Origin: Favolaschia claudopus
Lineage: Eukaryota > Basidiomycota > Agaricomycetes > Agaricales > Mycenaceae
Length of the DNA stretch: 64,000 nt
NCBI GenBank assembly: GCA_037176885.1
Contig: JAWWNJ010000059.1
Span: 1,240,001-1,304,000, forward strand
Direction: 5' to 3'
Shown: one piece after another, positions 32,244 to 43,200 of the stretch
Layout: the number at the start of each line of letters is the position of its first letter
Position numbering within the stretch: position 1 is the stretch's first letter
The notes under the pieces: model-generated
Seen by the model: the letters and a program-made list of their open reading frames with translations, nothing else
What the model was told of the DNA's origin: nothing
Database searches by the model: none
Program-made: the position numbers and the translations under genes

Positions 32244-33039
32244 TAATTCAATCTCGCTGCCTCACACGACGTTAGCTCATATCACGCCTAAGGAATTTTG
32301 AAACTTGCCAGATTCAAGAGCGGGACCTCAGCACGGGCAAGGGACAACACCTTACTATCTCCCGTACCTCGGTGTCTTTCTCGATAATCGCAAGGGCTGG
32401 CAGAAGAAGCAAGGATATGATGGACCACTTGAGAGTAGGCCTGCTTAATCATGCTGCTCAATATTGCCGTCTCACCGAACTGAATCTACAGGCAATCACT
32501 ATCAAATTTATGCGCAAAAGGATACACCAGAGATAGATATGTTTGACCATGTCCACCGTTGGCGCACCTTGTACCGGCATGTCCTAGGTCGAGAATTTGA
32601 GCCCGACGACTATCTCTTCCCATACATCAGCTCAAACGGCACCATTCATGCAAAAAAACCCATGACGCACGACCACGCACAGGAATTAATCAACAAGTTT
32701 GCTCTTGGTGCAAAAATCAGCAAGACTTTCACTACCCATTGCTTACGACAGGGCGGATCGCAATATCGCTTCATGTTTGCTCCCATAGGCAAACGCTGGT
32801 CGCTTAGCATAATCCGGTGGTGGGGAGGATGGGCGGTGGGAGAGCAGGCAAGTTCTTCAAAGATTTCGCTAGTAAACATTGACGATTCTCCAGGTTGATA
32901 CATTGATGCGTTATTTACTAGACTCACTTCAAAGTTATAAAACCGGGCATGGTGATGCCCTGTATCCTTTTCGCACCGAACCCGACAAGAGCTTCATGGG
33001 CGAGCACAATGCGCTTCAGCCACCATCAACAGCGGAGTA

Positions 33040-33221
33040 GAGCCTTTGCGGTGAGCCGCCACACGAACTGGCTCGTGCCACACAACGACTGCTGATGCTA
33101 CTGGGCCAAGTTAGCCACCTTGAGATGTCCTTCATAACAGCTGCTCAGGGTGGCTTACTTGAGACCAGGTGCTTAGTGGGTCGTGAGAAAAATTAGCCGC
33201 CAGCAGCTACCGCAAAGGCTC
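33040..33221. repeat. 182-bp MITE, GAGCCTTTGCGGT ends
   Basis: Inverted ends (gagcctttgcggtgagc... / ...ctaccgcaaaggctc) with TA at 33038-33039 and 33222-33223. It is inserted in the Crypton gene between recombinase and tail. Related to 54028-54224 and, by the TTTGCGGT core, to the 297-bp family. Confidence 0.8.
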
Positions 33222-33884
33222 TAGTTTCGATTATTGGGCGGCCAGATCTTGACAAAGCTAGACGGTATTGTTGCGCAGGTAGGAAATGCCGGACCTGTGG
33301 CGGCTGCTCAGCTGGTGGACCTGGCTGTGTTGCTGCAACGGACAAGTGTGTCTCCCATCATCTCGACCACATCGCGTGTCAAATATTCCCCCCCACCTAA
33401 TACCGTGACCACCTCTATTGCCGGCTCCGTTGCGTGACCACTGCAGGCCCTTCCAGCCCTCCCTCCAAGCGATTCAAGTGACGACGAGAATTCAGATCCC
33501 AGCACTGCGTTTATCCCAATCTCTGGGGCAATCATACCCGGAGTCGGAAAGGACTCGAATGCGTGGAAACGCGCCGTTGACCAGTGGTACCACGGCGATC
33601 CGGCTCAGGGTCTTATGGTGGCTCTGAAAGATTGGCCGCTGAGCTGGTACACAGGGCAAATGCGCTTGAAAACCGGTGCCCTATATTGCAATCGAAGACT
33701 TCTGGCTGAGGAGTATGAATGGTAAGCTCTTTTCTGTTGCTTGACTTCTTCACAGCTAATTATTCTCGACAGTATGGGGTGCGATGAGAAGAAATTCATG
33801 GAAGTGTACCCTGAATATCCCAAGATTACTCAATTGCTCAAAGCCATTCGTCAGCGTAAAGGACTCGTTCGCAAGAGCAGCTGA

Positions 33885-35343
33885 GTCGGCATAATCCATC
33901 CATCTTCAAAGTACTATTCCGTTTCCTTTCTCGTTCTACTCTACAGACAACATCTATCATTTTCTCCCCTCCCCTCCCCCCTACTCTACTAACTGGATCT
34001 CAACCATATTTTCTTGTCTATACGCCTCGCCATTAGCTATCATATATTGTTCCTATATTGTCAATATTTACACATTGAGGTAGCTCTTTGTTGATAGTAC
34101 TCTCTACTCTATTCCATGCACATACACTGTGGTCGCAGAACCCCATGAATTTCCCATAGCCGGACCATGAATTCCACAATTCACGGGTTTATCTAGTGAA
34201 TTCAGATTCATGGGGTTGTGACTTCACGTACCCGATTCACATAATGAGAGTCCGCAATATGAAGTGCGTGAATTTCACCCGAAAATCGAATGAATGCATA
34301 TGTGTGAAAACTGCTCAGAAAGTTCATTCCTCGCTTCCTGGCAACTCTTGGAAATTCACCCGTAAACCTCGTGAAATTCATGGAGTTCAAGTTGCCTCGA
34401 ACACGGTACATGGTTCTGGTCACCAGTACTGGTTCTGTTCCTAATACAGTAATATAGTCAACTTACATACTTTAGTAATCGTTAGTAAAGACTTGTTGTA
34501 CTTGTTCAGTAAGTACTTCCGTACAAAAGAGATAAGACTAATACTTGTATGTTGATATGTTGACACTGGTCAAAGCGTACTACGTAGTAGACTTTTCATG
34601 CAGTTTCCACTGTGTTTTCACGTATTTTTCAAGTGACTTCCGGGAGTATTGGAAGGGAATCCAACGCATGTACTTCTCTCTACAGTGAGAGTGAGGGGAA
34701 GAACACCACAAGGTTCGTGTTTTCGCAGCAAGTGTGCGTCATCGAAAGTCGGCAACAAACTAGAATTACGCGTGAAGTTTTGAGGAAAATAGACCACTGT
34801 GGTCGCATAACCCCCTGACTTTCCCATAGTTGGTTCACAAGGTTTCAATGGGAAATTCACCGGAAAACTCTGTGAATTCCACTATGGAGTTGTGAATTTC
34901 ACGGAGATATTTTCACTGGGTCCAACTATGTGAGTGGGACATTCCATGGTGTTAATTCACATGGTTTGGGAATGATATCCACCTCATATTCCAATGAAAA
35001 CTCTTTCACTGTCAAGTGAGGCACATCGGCGCTTGGCTTATCTGCCGTACATCTTCGATCTATCGGCACTTGCCGGACCACACTTGCGAAAAAACTTGAA
35101 GTAATTCACTCGCGTAGCATGAACCCAAAGCTCAATCTATTACGGTGTACTTAGCGCTAACATATGTATCGTCTACCTACAGCGTGAATTGCCCTGACCA
35201 CCCCAATTTTGAATTTACCCTAAAATACACGTCATGTAACGATTTGAGACGTAAACACGAAGGTACGTACCTCACCAATCGTTCTCGGCGGGCTTGAATT
35301 GAGGTATAGCCCAGCCTTTTTGCCTCTTGTGTGTGTTGGATTG
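33885..35343. other. No gene; diverged repeats rich in gaattcatgg/tgaatttcac
   Basis: Similar segments at about 34128-34250 and 34797-34920 (ctgtggtcgca...cccatag) are direct repeats. Within each, motifs such as ccccatgaat and attcatgggg are inverse. An old element or satellite is likely; its ends are unclear. Confidence 0.4.
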
Positions 35344-36290
35344 CCTAAAACTGCTAGCTTTCGTATTCCATATGCATGGGATGAGAATGCGCCGAAGTTC
35401 TCAACAGACAATCATGAGGACTTGGTTTTATTCGTTCAATATGTTGAAGAGATCTTTGAACTTGGGAATATTTCCAAGGATGAAGATAAGAAGGAGTACT
35501 TCACAAGTCTCCTTCCTCTTGGTCGAAAACAACTCTGGAGGAGTTTTGACTGCTTTGTTCCAGGAACATTCAATGATTTCTTGGACGAAGTTTACCAAGG
35601 CTTTCCAGCGTTCTGACCCACAAACGTGTTGCACTGACTTTGTTGATTACCATCAAAATACAGCTGATAGATTTGTCCCTCTGGAACGGTCTTTCCTGAG
35701 CAGCTTTACACATAATATGTGGTCAGAATAAAGCAAGGATTACTTACATCTATCTAGTTTCCTTAAGAAAATACTACAAATCTGGCCAAGGGGTGGCGGA
35801 AACTGGATTGATGGACCATGACTACCCACTGGTAGTAGTCGATCTAGTATCCGGGGTCCGCGAAAAGGGGTTTTGGTGGTCATTTTCACGAAGTTCTTGA
35901 ATATCTCGTTAGTGCCTACACTGTGCGAAGTATTTGTCATGAAATTCAAAACAATAATGAGGAATTTCAAGATTCCTGATGTTTTGTTCATGAAATTCAA
36001 GATGCCTTTCACGATGCTCAGAAACTTATTTTTACGATAGTTGTTAGTTCATGGGAGCTTACAAATAAATTCCAGGTGATCGTGTTCAATGGTTCCGTGC
36101 GGAGGCAGACATGCAAGCTGGCAAGAGCAGATTGAGCAGAAGCTCGCTGAGCTACTGCGCACCCGCCGAAGCTTCTTGAAAATGGAATCGGTTTGGCTGG
36201 AATTGGCTGGCTGGAATTGGCCCCGTTACCACCTCTGGATCGCCCCGGGGCTGATGAGCATATGTGAACACCAGTCACGGTTGCGCGGGG
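35344..36290 (+). pseudogene. Retroelement gag-like remnant
   Basis: The frame reads FRIPYAWDENAPKFSTDN, LVLFVQYVEEIFELGNI, KKEYFTSLLPLGRKQLWRSF and PGTFNDFLDEVYQ. This has the look of a gag N-terminal domain (PKF....L..FL..VE..F). A frameshift at about 35600 moves the reading to FQRSDPQTC. Another possible piece, QWFRAEADMQAGKSRLSRS, occurs at 36088-36145. No LTRs, protease or RT are linked. It is a dead fragment. Confidence 0.45.
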
Positions 36291-37490
36291 AAGCGTGGTG
36301 ATCTTAAGTGTCTCTGCGACTGACTTTGAAATGGGAAGATGGTTTCCGAAGTCGCGATGCGGGTAGATACTCGGTGTCCACAAAAGTGACCGGAAATCCG
36401 CTTACATAATGCTTGCCAAATTCGGTGGCGGTAACAAAAGTTCTTGACCATCCTATACAGTGCCAAGCATCACATCACGGTTCCTTTTTTGGCAGGGAAC
36501 GGCATCAAAAGTTAAACTCGATACTACATTATGCCGTCATCACCATTCGACTTCGAAACAGTGTAGAACGTCTATATGGAGTAGCAACCCATCTTGTGCT
36601 TTGCAAGGCAATTGAACAAGTTTTTGTGTTTTCACCTCCGAAAAAGTGAAACAAACCCTAATGATGGTTGACGCCATCATCAAATTGCCATATCGGTTAG
36701 GGTTAAGATCACGTGCTTCTCGGACTTTGCGGTGCCAGCCTTGGGCGGATCACCCAGGTAAGTCAGAACAGACTCGGCTACCACTTTTTCTTGGTTTCTG
36801 CATGACAACTGAACACATCTGGCCTCAATCCATCCAAAATCAGACCCAAAATGATGATTCAAAATGAAGATTTTACTTTTTTCAGACCCGAAAAAAGTGA
36901 AACACCGTGGGAAAAAGTGAGGTCTCGACGCCAAACGCATTCTTTTGGTCGGTTTCCTTCCTCAGAAAATTCCAAATAAATTCCAAAAAATTTCTTCCGC
37001 CCGAAAAGGCAGTGTTGGAGAAGTGGCGCTTGGCACTGTACTTACTGTATAATAGACTATACTTGAAAAGAGGGCCAGGCCATCAGTCGCGTGACTTTTG
37101 ACAAAAAAATCACGGGGTTTTGTCAACATCCTACAACACAACCGGCTGTCGAGATGTTGAAACTCACACGCGGTCCCCGGCGCCGCGCGCCGGCGAGTGC
37201 AGCTTGTGACTACTCAAAACCTTCCTGTCGAGACCCCGGAAGCCAGACCCACCACCACCAGTCGGCAATCAGCTGATGGGGAAGCTTGCTTCCCCATTCA
37301 TCGGTATAGGGCTCCAGAATGCAGATGCTTACAAATCTCCGTCCGGATGCTTTGTAAGCACTGTCCTGGAGTCCTGAGTCCGTGGCCTCGGACTTCGGGA
37401 ACAGCCGGCACTGTCATTGCCATGTGACTTTCGGACTGTGCGCCGAATAAACTTTTCCGAGCTTTTCTGAGTGTTCAACTTTGGTTCAAC
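36291..37490. other. No gene; repeat debris
   Basis: A short imperfect palindrome with telomere-like words (aaaccctaa ... ttagggtt) lies at 36654-36712, one unit each, so it is not a telomere. 37090-37190 is a diverged relative of the 2753-3860 foldback arm. A gtgaaac/aaaagtg motif recurs at 36640 and 36895. Confidence 0.35.
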
Positions 37491-37499
37491 CCAAGTTCA

Positions 37500-37763
37500 A
37501 TCGGCCTATATGAAATCCCCGCCGACCCTTACCGTACTGCTGCATAGCTCTTCCGTAGCCAGGTACAGCATATATTAGAACTTCAAATCAAATCAAAATC
37601 AAATCAGAACCTCATTTGCTGTAAATAAATATATATACCCTACCAGCACCTATACTGTATACTCAAGGGTTGCCTGCTCCTTAAGAAAGAATTCAGTAAG
37701 CATCAAGTTTTGTAAGTTACAAGCCTCCCAAAAGCCTCCTCAAGTTACAAGCACCTATCGAGC
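37500..37763 (+). mobile_element. Probable Copia LTR remnant
   Basis: AT-rich sequence with tatatatac (37632) and a duplicated aagttacaagc lies just before a tRNA-Met-like primer site (37764-37772), then Copia RT sequence. Its 5' boundary and target duplication were not found. Confidence 0.4.
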
Positions 37764-37772
37764 GTTATGAGC
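37764..37772 (+). promoter_or_regulatory. Copia primer-binding site (tRNA-Met half)
   Basis: gttatgagc is a perfect complement of part of the initiator tRNA-Met anticodon loop, as in 11543-11553. Confidence 0.4.
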
Positions 37773-37839
37773 TTCGCATTGTTGCCCGGGATTTTGGCCA
37801 GCAAGGAGGAAACCTCAAAGAAACTTTATCCGCATCATA

Positions 37840-37989
37840 TGTCTCCTTGCTGCAAAATACGACCTCGAGCTAGACCAAATGGATGTCTCTACAGCATACC
37901 AGAATGGTGTCCTCGAGGATCCCATTTATGTTCTGCCACCAGAGGGCACAGAGATCCCGAAAGGCTTCTGCTTAAACGTACACTGTTAA
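37840..37989 (+). pseudogene. Copia reverse transcriptase fragment
   Basis: The frame reads KYDLELDQMDVSTAYQNGV then LEDPIYVLPPEGTEIPKGFC. This fits the Ty1/Copia RT motif LDVKTAFLNGDL.E.IYM.QPEG, with the first catalytic Asp in MDVSTA. About 45 residues remain. The fragment sits right after the primer site, so nearly all of gag, protease and integrase is deleted. The LTR at 37984 truncates its end. Confidence 0.75.
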
Positions 37990-38408
37990 GGATCGGGCCA
38001 GTCCTCAAGAGTTCGTTTGAAATCCGTTGGCGGCAAATCCCGAGCCGAGGTAAGTAGCGCGTAGCTTTACTTAATCGGCGAGTACCGAAGCGATCCAGTA
38101 GCGCAGAGCTTTACTGGATGCTTGAAGATGAAAGTAAGGTTGCTTTGTTTTGTGTAGCGCACAAGTGGGTTGAAAGTGGTAAGGATAAAAGATAATATTC
38201 AAGCGCTTCTAGTAAGGCTTTTATACAAGGTAGCTATGTGAGACGAGGCGGAATGAGGTAGTAAATGATGTCAGGTCTAGGGAACTTTGGATAGGGATGA
38301 GGGGAGAATGTAAAGTAGAAATGTAGAGATAGAATGTAATGTACAAATATATAGAGAAATAGGATCTATGTGAGACTCACGAGCGTGGACTTCATATTAT
38401 CCATAACA
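37984..38408 (-). mobile_element. LTR (TGTTA...TAACA) with paired hairpins
   Basis: A 425-bp unit with inverted TGTTA/TAACA ends. On the minus strand a box ttgtataaaag (about 38230) precedes two short hairpins with a shared core, AGTAAAGCT..GCGCTACT, but different stem bases (near 38110 and 38065). Inserted in the Copia RT fragment. No 5-bp duplication is seen on the right, where a polypurine tract abuts it, so it is a 3' LTR, not a solo LTR. Confidence 0.65.
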
Positions 38409-38420
38409 TATCCCCCCCAG
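38409..38420 (-). promoter_or_regulatory. Polypurine tract next to LTR
   Basis: The minus strand reads ctgggggggata immediately before the LTR start TGTTATGG. This suits a plus-strand priming site of an LTR element lying to the right. Confidence 0.55.
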
Positions 38421-38437
38421 TCTAGGCGAGTGAGGCT

Positions 38438-39424
38438 CTAGAAGCCTGCCATCGCAATGCGCTCGCCGAATTCCATCACATCACATAACTCTCGCTCCAC
38501 CACGTTATGGTTGTTGACGCCGGGACGAATGTGCGGATGAAGGAAGTAATGGGCGCCGGCATCGACAACAAAGAAGTGCGAGACCCCTTGATGAGTGAAA
38601 AGTCGACCCGCAGCGATATCGGCACGACGGACGTAGGCAGGGTCGTGAAGATGCTCATCAAGCCAGCGTTCAAAGATGGGGTTTGCCGAGGAGCCGCCGC
38701 CGACGGTGTTGTACCATTCGTGGGGACTCATCTGCAACCCGGCACCAGGATTGGAAATGCTATCGACTCCATCACGGATCCCGCAGATCATGATCTTGCC
38801 GAAGGCAGCGAGCGAGAAGCGGTAAAGCTCCGAGAATGATCCCCACAACCCTTCCACTTCTTCCGCAGACCCAAAATCCACATCCGCAACTGCCCAACCA
38901 GCCCAAAGACAGAGCACCGCGCTCCGGAAGTTAATTCCCCACTGATGCAGAACCAGCGCGGGGATTGTGGTAGTGCTGTACTCTGGGAGAAAACCCTTCC
39001 AGCTAACCGACTGATTGTTGGCCGCGGAGGTAATAAGACCGGCGATGGTGGTGAGGAAACGATGAGCCATCTGGCGATAATGAGTCTTCATCACAAATCT
39101 GCTGTTGTTCCTTTCCCGCCAGCAGTAGGTAGCTGAGGGAAAGCAGCCTTCGAAGCCTGGCCCGCGGAGCAGAAGAGCGAGATCTGTACGAACTCTGATG
39201 TCGTCGGGAATGCAGAGGACGACTTCGAGTACATTGTGTGTGGTCCAAGGGATGTCGATAGATGTGAGTGGCGAGTACAACGGGGGACGTGTGCCGCAAA
39301 TGACAGCGCAAGTGGAAGGCGGGACGGGTGACATGGGAATATCGAAGGAAATTTCGTCGTTGCTAGGTGAAGGGGCACGAGAAGAGTCGGAACCGAAGAG
39401 AGAATCTATGAGAGAAGTAGACAT
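38438..39424 (-). CDS. Unrecognised 328-aa ORF beside polypurine tract and LTR
   Basis: An intronless minus frame from ATG 39424 (MSTSLIDSLFGSDSSRAPSP) ends MEFGERIAMAGF about 18 bp before the polypurine tract. A Ser/Pro-rich start is followed by a globular part with many Trp, Gly and His residues (LHQWGINFRSAVLCLWAGWA, MSPHEWYNTVGGGSSANPIF, HPHIRPGVNNHNVVERELC). No CCHC knuckle, DTGS, YxDD or DDE motif is present. Its place beside the tract and LTR suggests the last or only ORF of an LTR element whose 5' part is missing. It might be a gag-like or accessory protein, or a captured host gene. No family is assigned. Confidence 0.6.
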   Translation of the reverse strand: MSTSLIDSLFGSDSSRAPSPSNDEISFDIPMSPVPPSTCAVICGTRPPLYSPLTSIDIPWTTHNVLEVVLCIPDDIRVRTDLALLLRGPGFEGCFPSATYCWRERNNSRFVMKTHYRQMAHRFLTTIAGLITSAANNQSVSWKGFLPEYSTTTIPALVLHQWGINFRSAVLCLWAGWAVADVDFGSAEEVEGLWGSFSELYRFSLAAFGKIMICGIRDGVDSISNPGAGLQMSPHEWYNTVGGGSSANPIFERWLDEHLHDPAYVRRADIAAGRLFTHQGVSHFFVVDAGAHYFLHPHIRPGVNNHNVVERELCDVMEFGERIAMAGF

Positions 39425-39484
39425 GAGTAGGAGAGTTGAATTGTCGGAATGAGGAAATACTGGCGAGAGATAGAAAGCTAAATA

Positions 39485-40148
39485 CAGTGGCTGCAGAAAA
39501 CAATGCAACAAGGTGTTTCGAGTCATTGACGTGGTCTCTGGACTCAAACAAAGTGCAGGACATGAAATCTGAGTGAAATGAAAATTTTTGAGCCAACGAC
39601 CCAATTACCATATATGGTAATCGAGCCACAGTGAATTTTTTCATGTGTTTTTTTACACCGCACTTTTCAGCGGTGAACCCTACGGTAAAATAAGCATCAT
39701 AGGATGAAAGTACTCCTAAAGACGATCTCAGTCATATCTGACTTTACCTAGTTTGCTGCCGATTTGACCCGTAATAGTTGCTGTAAGATGGCCATTTTGG
39801 CCTAAAAATGCCAGATTTATTCAAAACATGACCAAAATGACCATCTTCAAACAGCCATTGCGGACTCAAAACTGAATGAATCTATGTCAAGTAACATATG
39901 ACTGACGTCGTATTTGCGAGTACTTTCGACCTATGAAGGCCGTTTTTTGGTGGGGTGTAGCACGGAGAAGTGCCCTGAAAATAAATCCCTTAAAAAATTC
40001 ATTACAATCGAATTACTATATATGGTAATGGGGTAACTTGCGCAGAAAAAATCATTTTACTCGTATTCCTTGTCTAGCACTTTGTTTGCGTCAAAAGACG
40101 CACTGATTACCTCAGAACCACGTGTTGCAGTATTTTCTGCGGCCACTG
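39485..40148. repeat. 664-bp MITE, CAGTGGCTGCAGAAAA ends
   Basis: Inverted ends of about 75 bp (cagtggctgcagaaaacaat / ...ttttctgcggccactg) with TA at 39483-39484 and 40149-40150. It is non-coding and shares cataggatgaaagtact motifs with the 51964 and 56911 elements. It separates the 328-aa ORF from the chromovirus. Confidence 0.85.
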
Positions 40149-40205
40149 TAGAGGAAGAGAAAAGAGACAGTCTAAGAGCGGATGAGCGGGATGATTTCAT
40201 GCACG

Positions 40206-43200
40206 TTAAACTTCAAGTTCCGCGGAAGTTGATCCAGCCAGTTTTTGATCCGCCCACTGCATTAGCACAGCCGGAGCATTCCGAAGTCCACGTTTTGTCA
40301 ACCATTCGTCGTCCTCTGGTCCGAATCCTTTCCAACGGACCTTGAATTGATGAACTTTGCGGCCTCGGATTTTCCTGAATCGTTCCGCAAGAATTGCCTC
40401 GATCTCACTCTTTTCAAAGTCGTCACGATTAAGTGATCGGGTAGGTCGATTGCCGAGTTCCGGTGGTGAAACGTTGTAGGGCTCAAGGTGAGCAATATTG
40501 ATTACCGGGTGAATTCCATACGAGACCGGGAGGCGGAGTCGGTAAGTGACTGGACTCAGCTTTTGGCTGAATTCAAATGGCCCGTCGTATTTGAGTAAAA
40601 GCTTTTTGCCTTGCCCTGTCTCTTGTCGGAGAAGGCGAAGTGAGTGTGCATTGATTACCACCTGATCTCCTTCTTCAAACTCCGTGGTCAGGCGTCCTTT
40701 GTTGTAGGCGCGTCGTTGAAAGACTTGTGCGAGAAGAAGCGCTTCTTTGGCACGCGCTCGAAGAGCTTCAAACTGTTCGATCATTTCTCCGGCCCGTGGA
40801 TCCGCGATCGGCGTGTCAAGAATTTGATTGACAGCGGGAACTTTTTCTTCCGTTCCCAGGACTTTTGCTTCCGTCTTTCCACATCATCCTCCCCCCCATT
40901 CTCGACACGGCGATCTACAGGCTCGAACCCCGTGAGCAAGGTCGATGTACGCGGCTGATATCCTCGAAGAAGAAAAGCAGGTGGAAACCCGGAGCTTGAG
41001 TGAGGGGTGGTGTTGTATGACAGACCCAGTGCGTCCACGTATTTTTTCCACTCCGATTTGGAACCAATGAACGCCCGCAGAGCTGTTTCAATGAAATGAT
41101 TCAAAGCCTCAGTCTGCCCATCGGCCTGCGGATGATAAGAGGTCGTTAAGGCTCGTGTTGTCCCCATCAAACGCGTCATTTCGCCCCAAAACAGGTTCCT
41201 CCAACGCGTATCGCGGTCGCAAATGATCTGCAATGGCAAGCCATAGTGCATTACAACATGCTTGAAGAACAATATGGCTGTTTCAACTTCGTTGATTCCG
41301 GTTTCGCAAGGTATGAAGATGCCGTATTTTGTTAATTTGCAGATAATGACGAGTAATGCCGTGCATCCGTCAGATTCAGGCAGCTCTGTAATGAAATCCA
41401 TCGAAACCACCTCAAACGGTTGTGTTGGAATGGGGATAGGTTGTAACAGACCAAAGGGTGCGTGTTTTCGAGGTTTAGTCTTCTGGCAAATGTCGCAACT
41501 CCGCGTATACTGCTTGATTGTTCGTCCCATTTTAGGCCAATAATATGTTGAAGCAATGCGATTATACGTTCGATGATACCCGGAATGAGCACCCTCGGTT
41601 AATCCGTCATGGATATCGGAAACGATTCGCTTGCGAATGGATTCAGGTACGCATAGCCGACTATTCCCGTTCCAATCCTCGAAGTAAAGAAGCCCATCAT
41701 CAGAGAGCTGGTACTGAGGGAATTTCGGACTATTCCAATCGGATTCCTTTCTCCAAGAATTGATGACGTTTGAAAAGTGAGGATCCGATTTGCAACCGTC
41801 CAACCATTCATTTCTTTCGGCGATTCCGAGGCTTATGAGAATGTTGTAGGTTCGAGAGGAAATCCCAACATCTTCTCCAGTGAGGCTGTAATCCTCAGGC
41901 TCCAGTTCAGCTTTAAAGATTTCAGATTCCTCAGGATCCTCATCCATTCTCGTGCTTTTCTCGGCAACAGAAAGGAGTCGTTCCTCGAACCTCGGACCCA
42001 ACTCGTCGTACATATTGCGAAGCGGATCGCAAGCAGACAAGGTGAGTAATGGAATGTCGTCAGTTTCTGGCCCATCTTGATTAGGAACGCGACGGCGTAG
42101 GCGCGAGACAGGGTCAACATTTGAATGTACTCGTCCGGCTCGATGAATGATTTTTAATTCGGGATATGCAGAGAAAATCGTTCCCCAGGTGAGAAGTCGA
42201 CGATTAACGTTCTGGAACGTTCGGCTCCAGGTTAGCGCCGCATGATCCGTAATCGCCGCAATGCTCTCGCCTTCGAGAAACACTTGGAATTTAATGAGTG
42301 CTTCTTTTAGGGCCAGTGCCTCGCGTTCCGTTGGCGAATAATTTCGCTCGGGAGACTTCAGTATTCGCGACCAATAAGCGACGACCCGTTCAACGTAGAC
42401 AGTCGTGTTCTCGAAGTCGTTGTCCCAAGAACCAGGTGCAGGTACGTCATCGAATCCTTTTATTGCTTGAACGAGGATGGGAATTGGTTCACCAGCCTTG
42501 AAGGCCGTTTCGAGACGCTCATAGGCTTTTGTTCGGCGCAGATCGCGAATTTTAATCGGCTGTACTTGTTGCAAAATACCAGCGATACCATAATCTCAAG
42601 CGTCCGAATAAACGCGGAACGGAAGTCCCTGCATCGCATATCCTCGCACGGGTGCGTTCGTTAAAACTTCTTTGCAAAGCTCGAATGCTTCTCGATGCAA
42701 TTCCGTCCAGTTCCACGGAGTCCCTTTCTTCAACAGTGCGAACAACGGAGCCGCGATCCAAGCGTAGAACGGCACATAAATCGAGAAGTAAACCATCATC
42801 CCGAGAAATGTTTGTAGTTCTGACACGTTTTTCGGTTCAGCGAGTTCGCAAATCGCGTCGACCTTCGCCTTGTGAGTGGATAACCCTTGACGCGAGACTT
42901 TCTGACCCAGCAGCATCAGGGATTGATAACCAATGTGACATTTCGGCGGAGACAGAGTTAGATTTGCCTCAGCGATGGCGCCAAACACCGCGTCAAGATG
43001 TTTGACGTGGTCCTCGAAGGTACGCGAGTAGATGATGATGTCGTCGATGTACACCAAAACGAATAACCACAGAAATGGTGCCAGAACCGTGTTCATGACG
43101 CGTTGAAATACGCTAGGGCCGTTACGATACCCAAAAGGCATTCGCGCGAACTGATGAAGACCTCGATGCGTCCGAAAGGCGAGCTTCTCGGCTGAATCAG

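Larger units (their letters stand above)
31183..33884 (+). pseudogene. Crypton-type tyrosine recombinase with GCR1_C-like tail, two MITE insertions
   Basis: From ATG 31183 a basic N terminus leads to YYDRGIRILKDIV and SVYALELYLTQKC, then QYNGKYSLDEETGKVTGN and an arm domain. The catalytic region has HCLRQGGSQYRFMF (H-x-x-R box), RWSLSIIRWWGGW (W position) and VDTLMRYLLDSLQSY (Tyr nucleophile region). The C terminus, NAWKRAVDQWYHGDP, LKDWPLSWY, CNRRLLAEEYE then CDEKKFMEVYPEYP, resembles the GCR1_C DNA-binding domain found in Cryptons. These enzymes cut and rejoin DNA through a covalent phosphotyrosine. Introns include one GC-AG (gcaagt...ctccag, before VDTLM). MITEs sit at 31947-32243 and 33040-33221. 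The frame also shifts near 32300 and meets TAG at the second insertion site, so the copy is probably dead. Confidence 0.8.

Noticed and set aside
36654..36712. Telomere repeat (ccctaa/ttaggg)
   Set aside because: Only single, inverted units within a short palindrome; no tandem array.
37984..38408. 3' LTR of the 40-48 kb chromovirus
   Set aside because: No matching LTR lies upstream of gag near 48.2 kb, and an unrelated ORF and MITE lie between; treated as a separate element.
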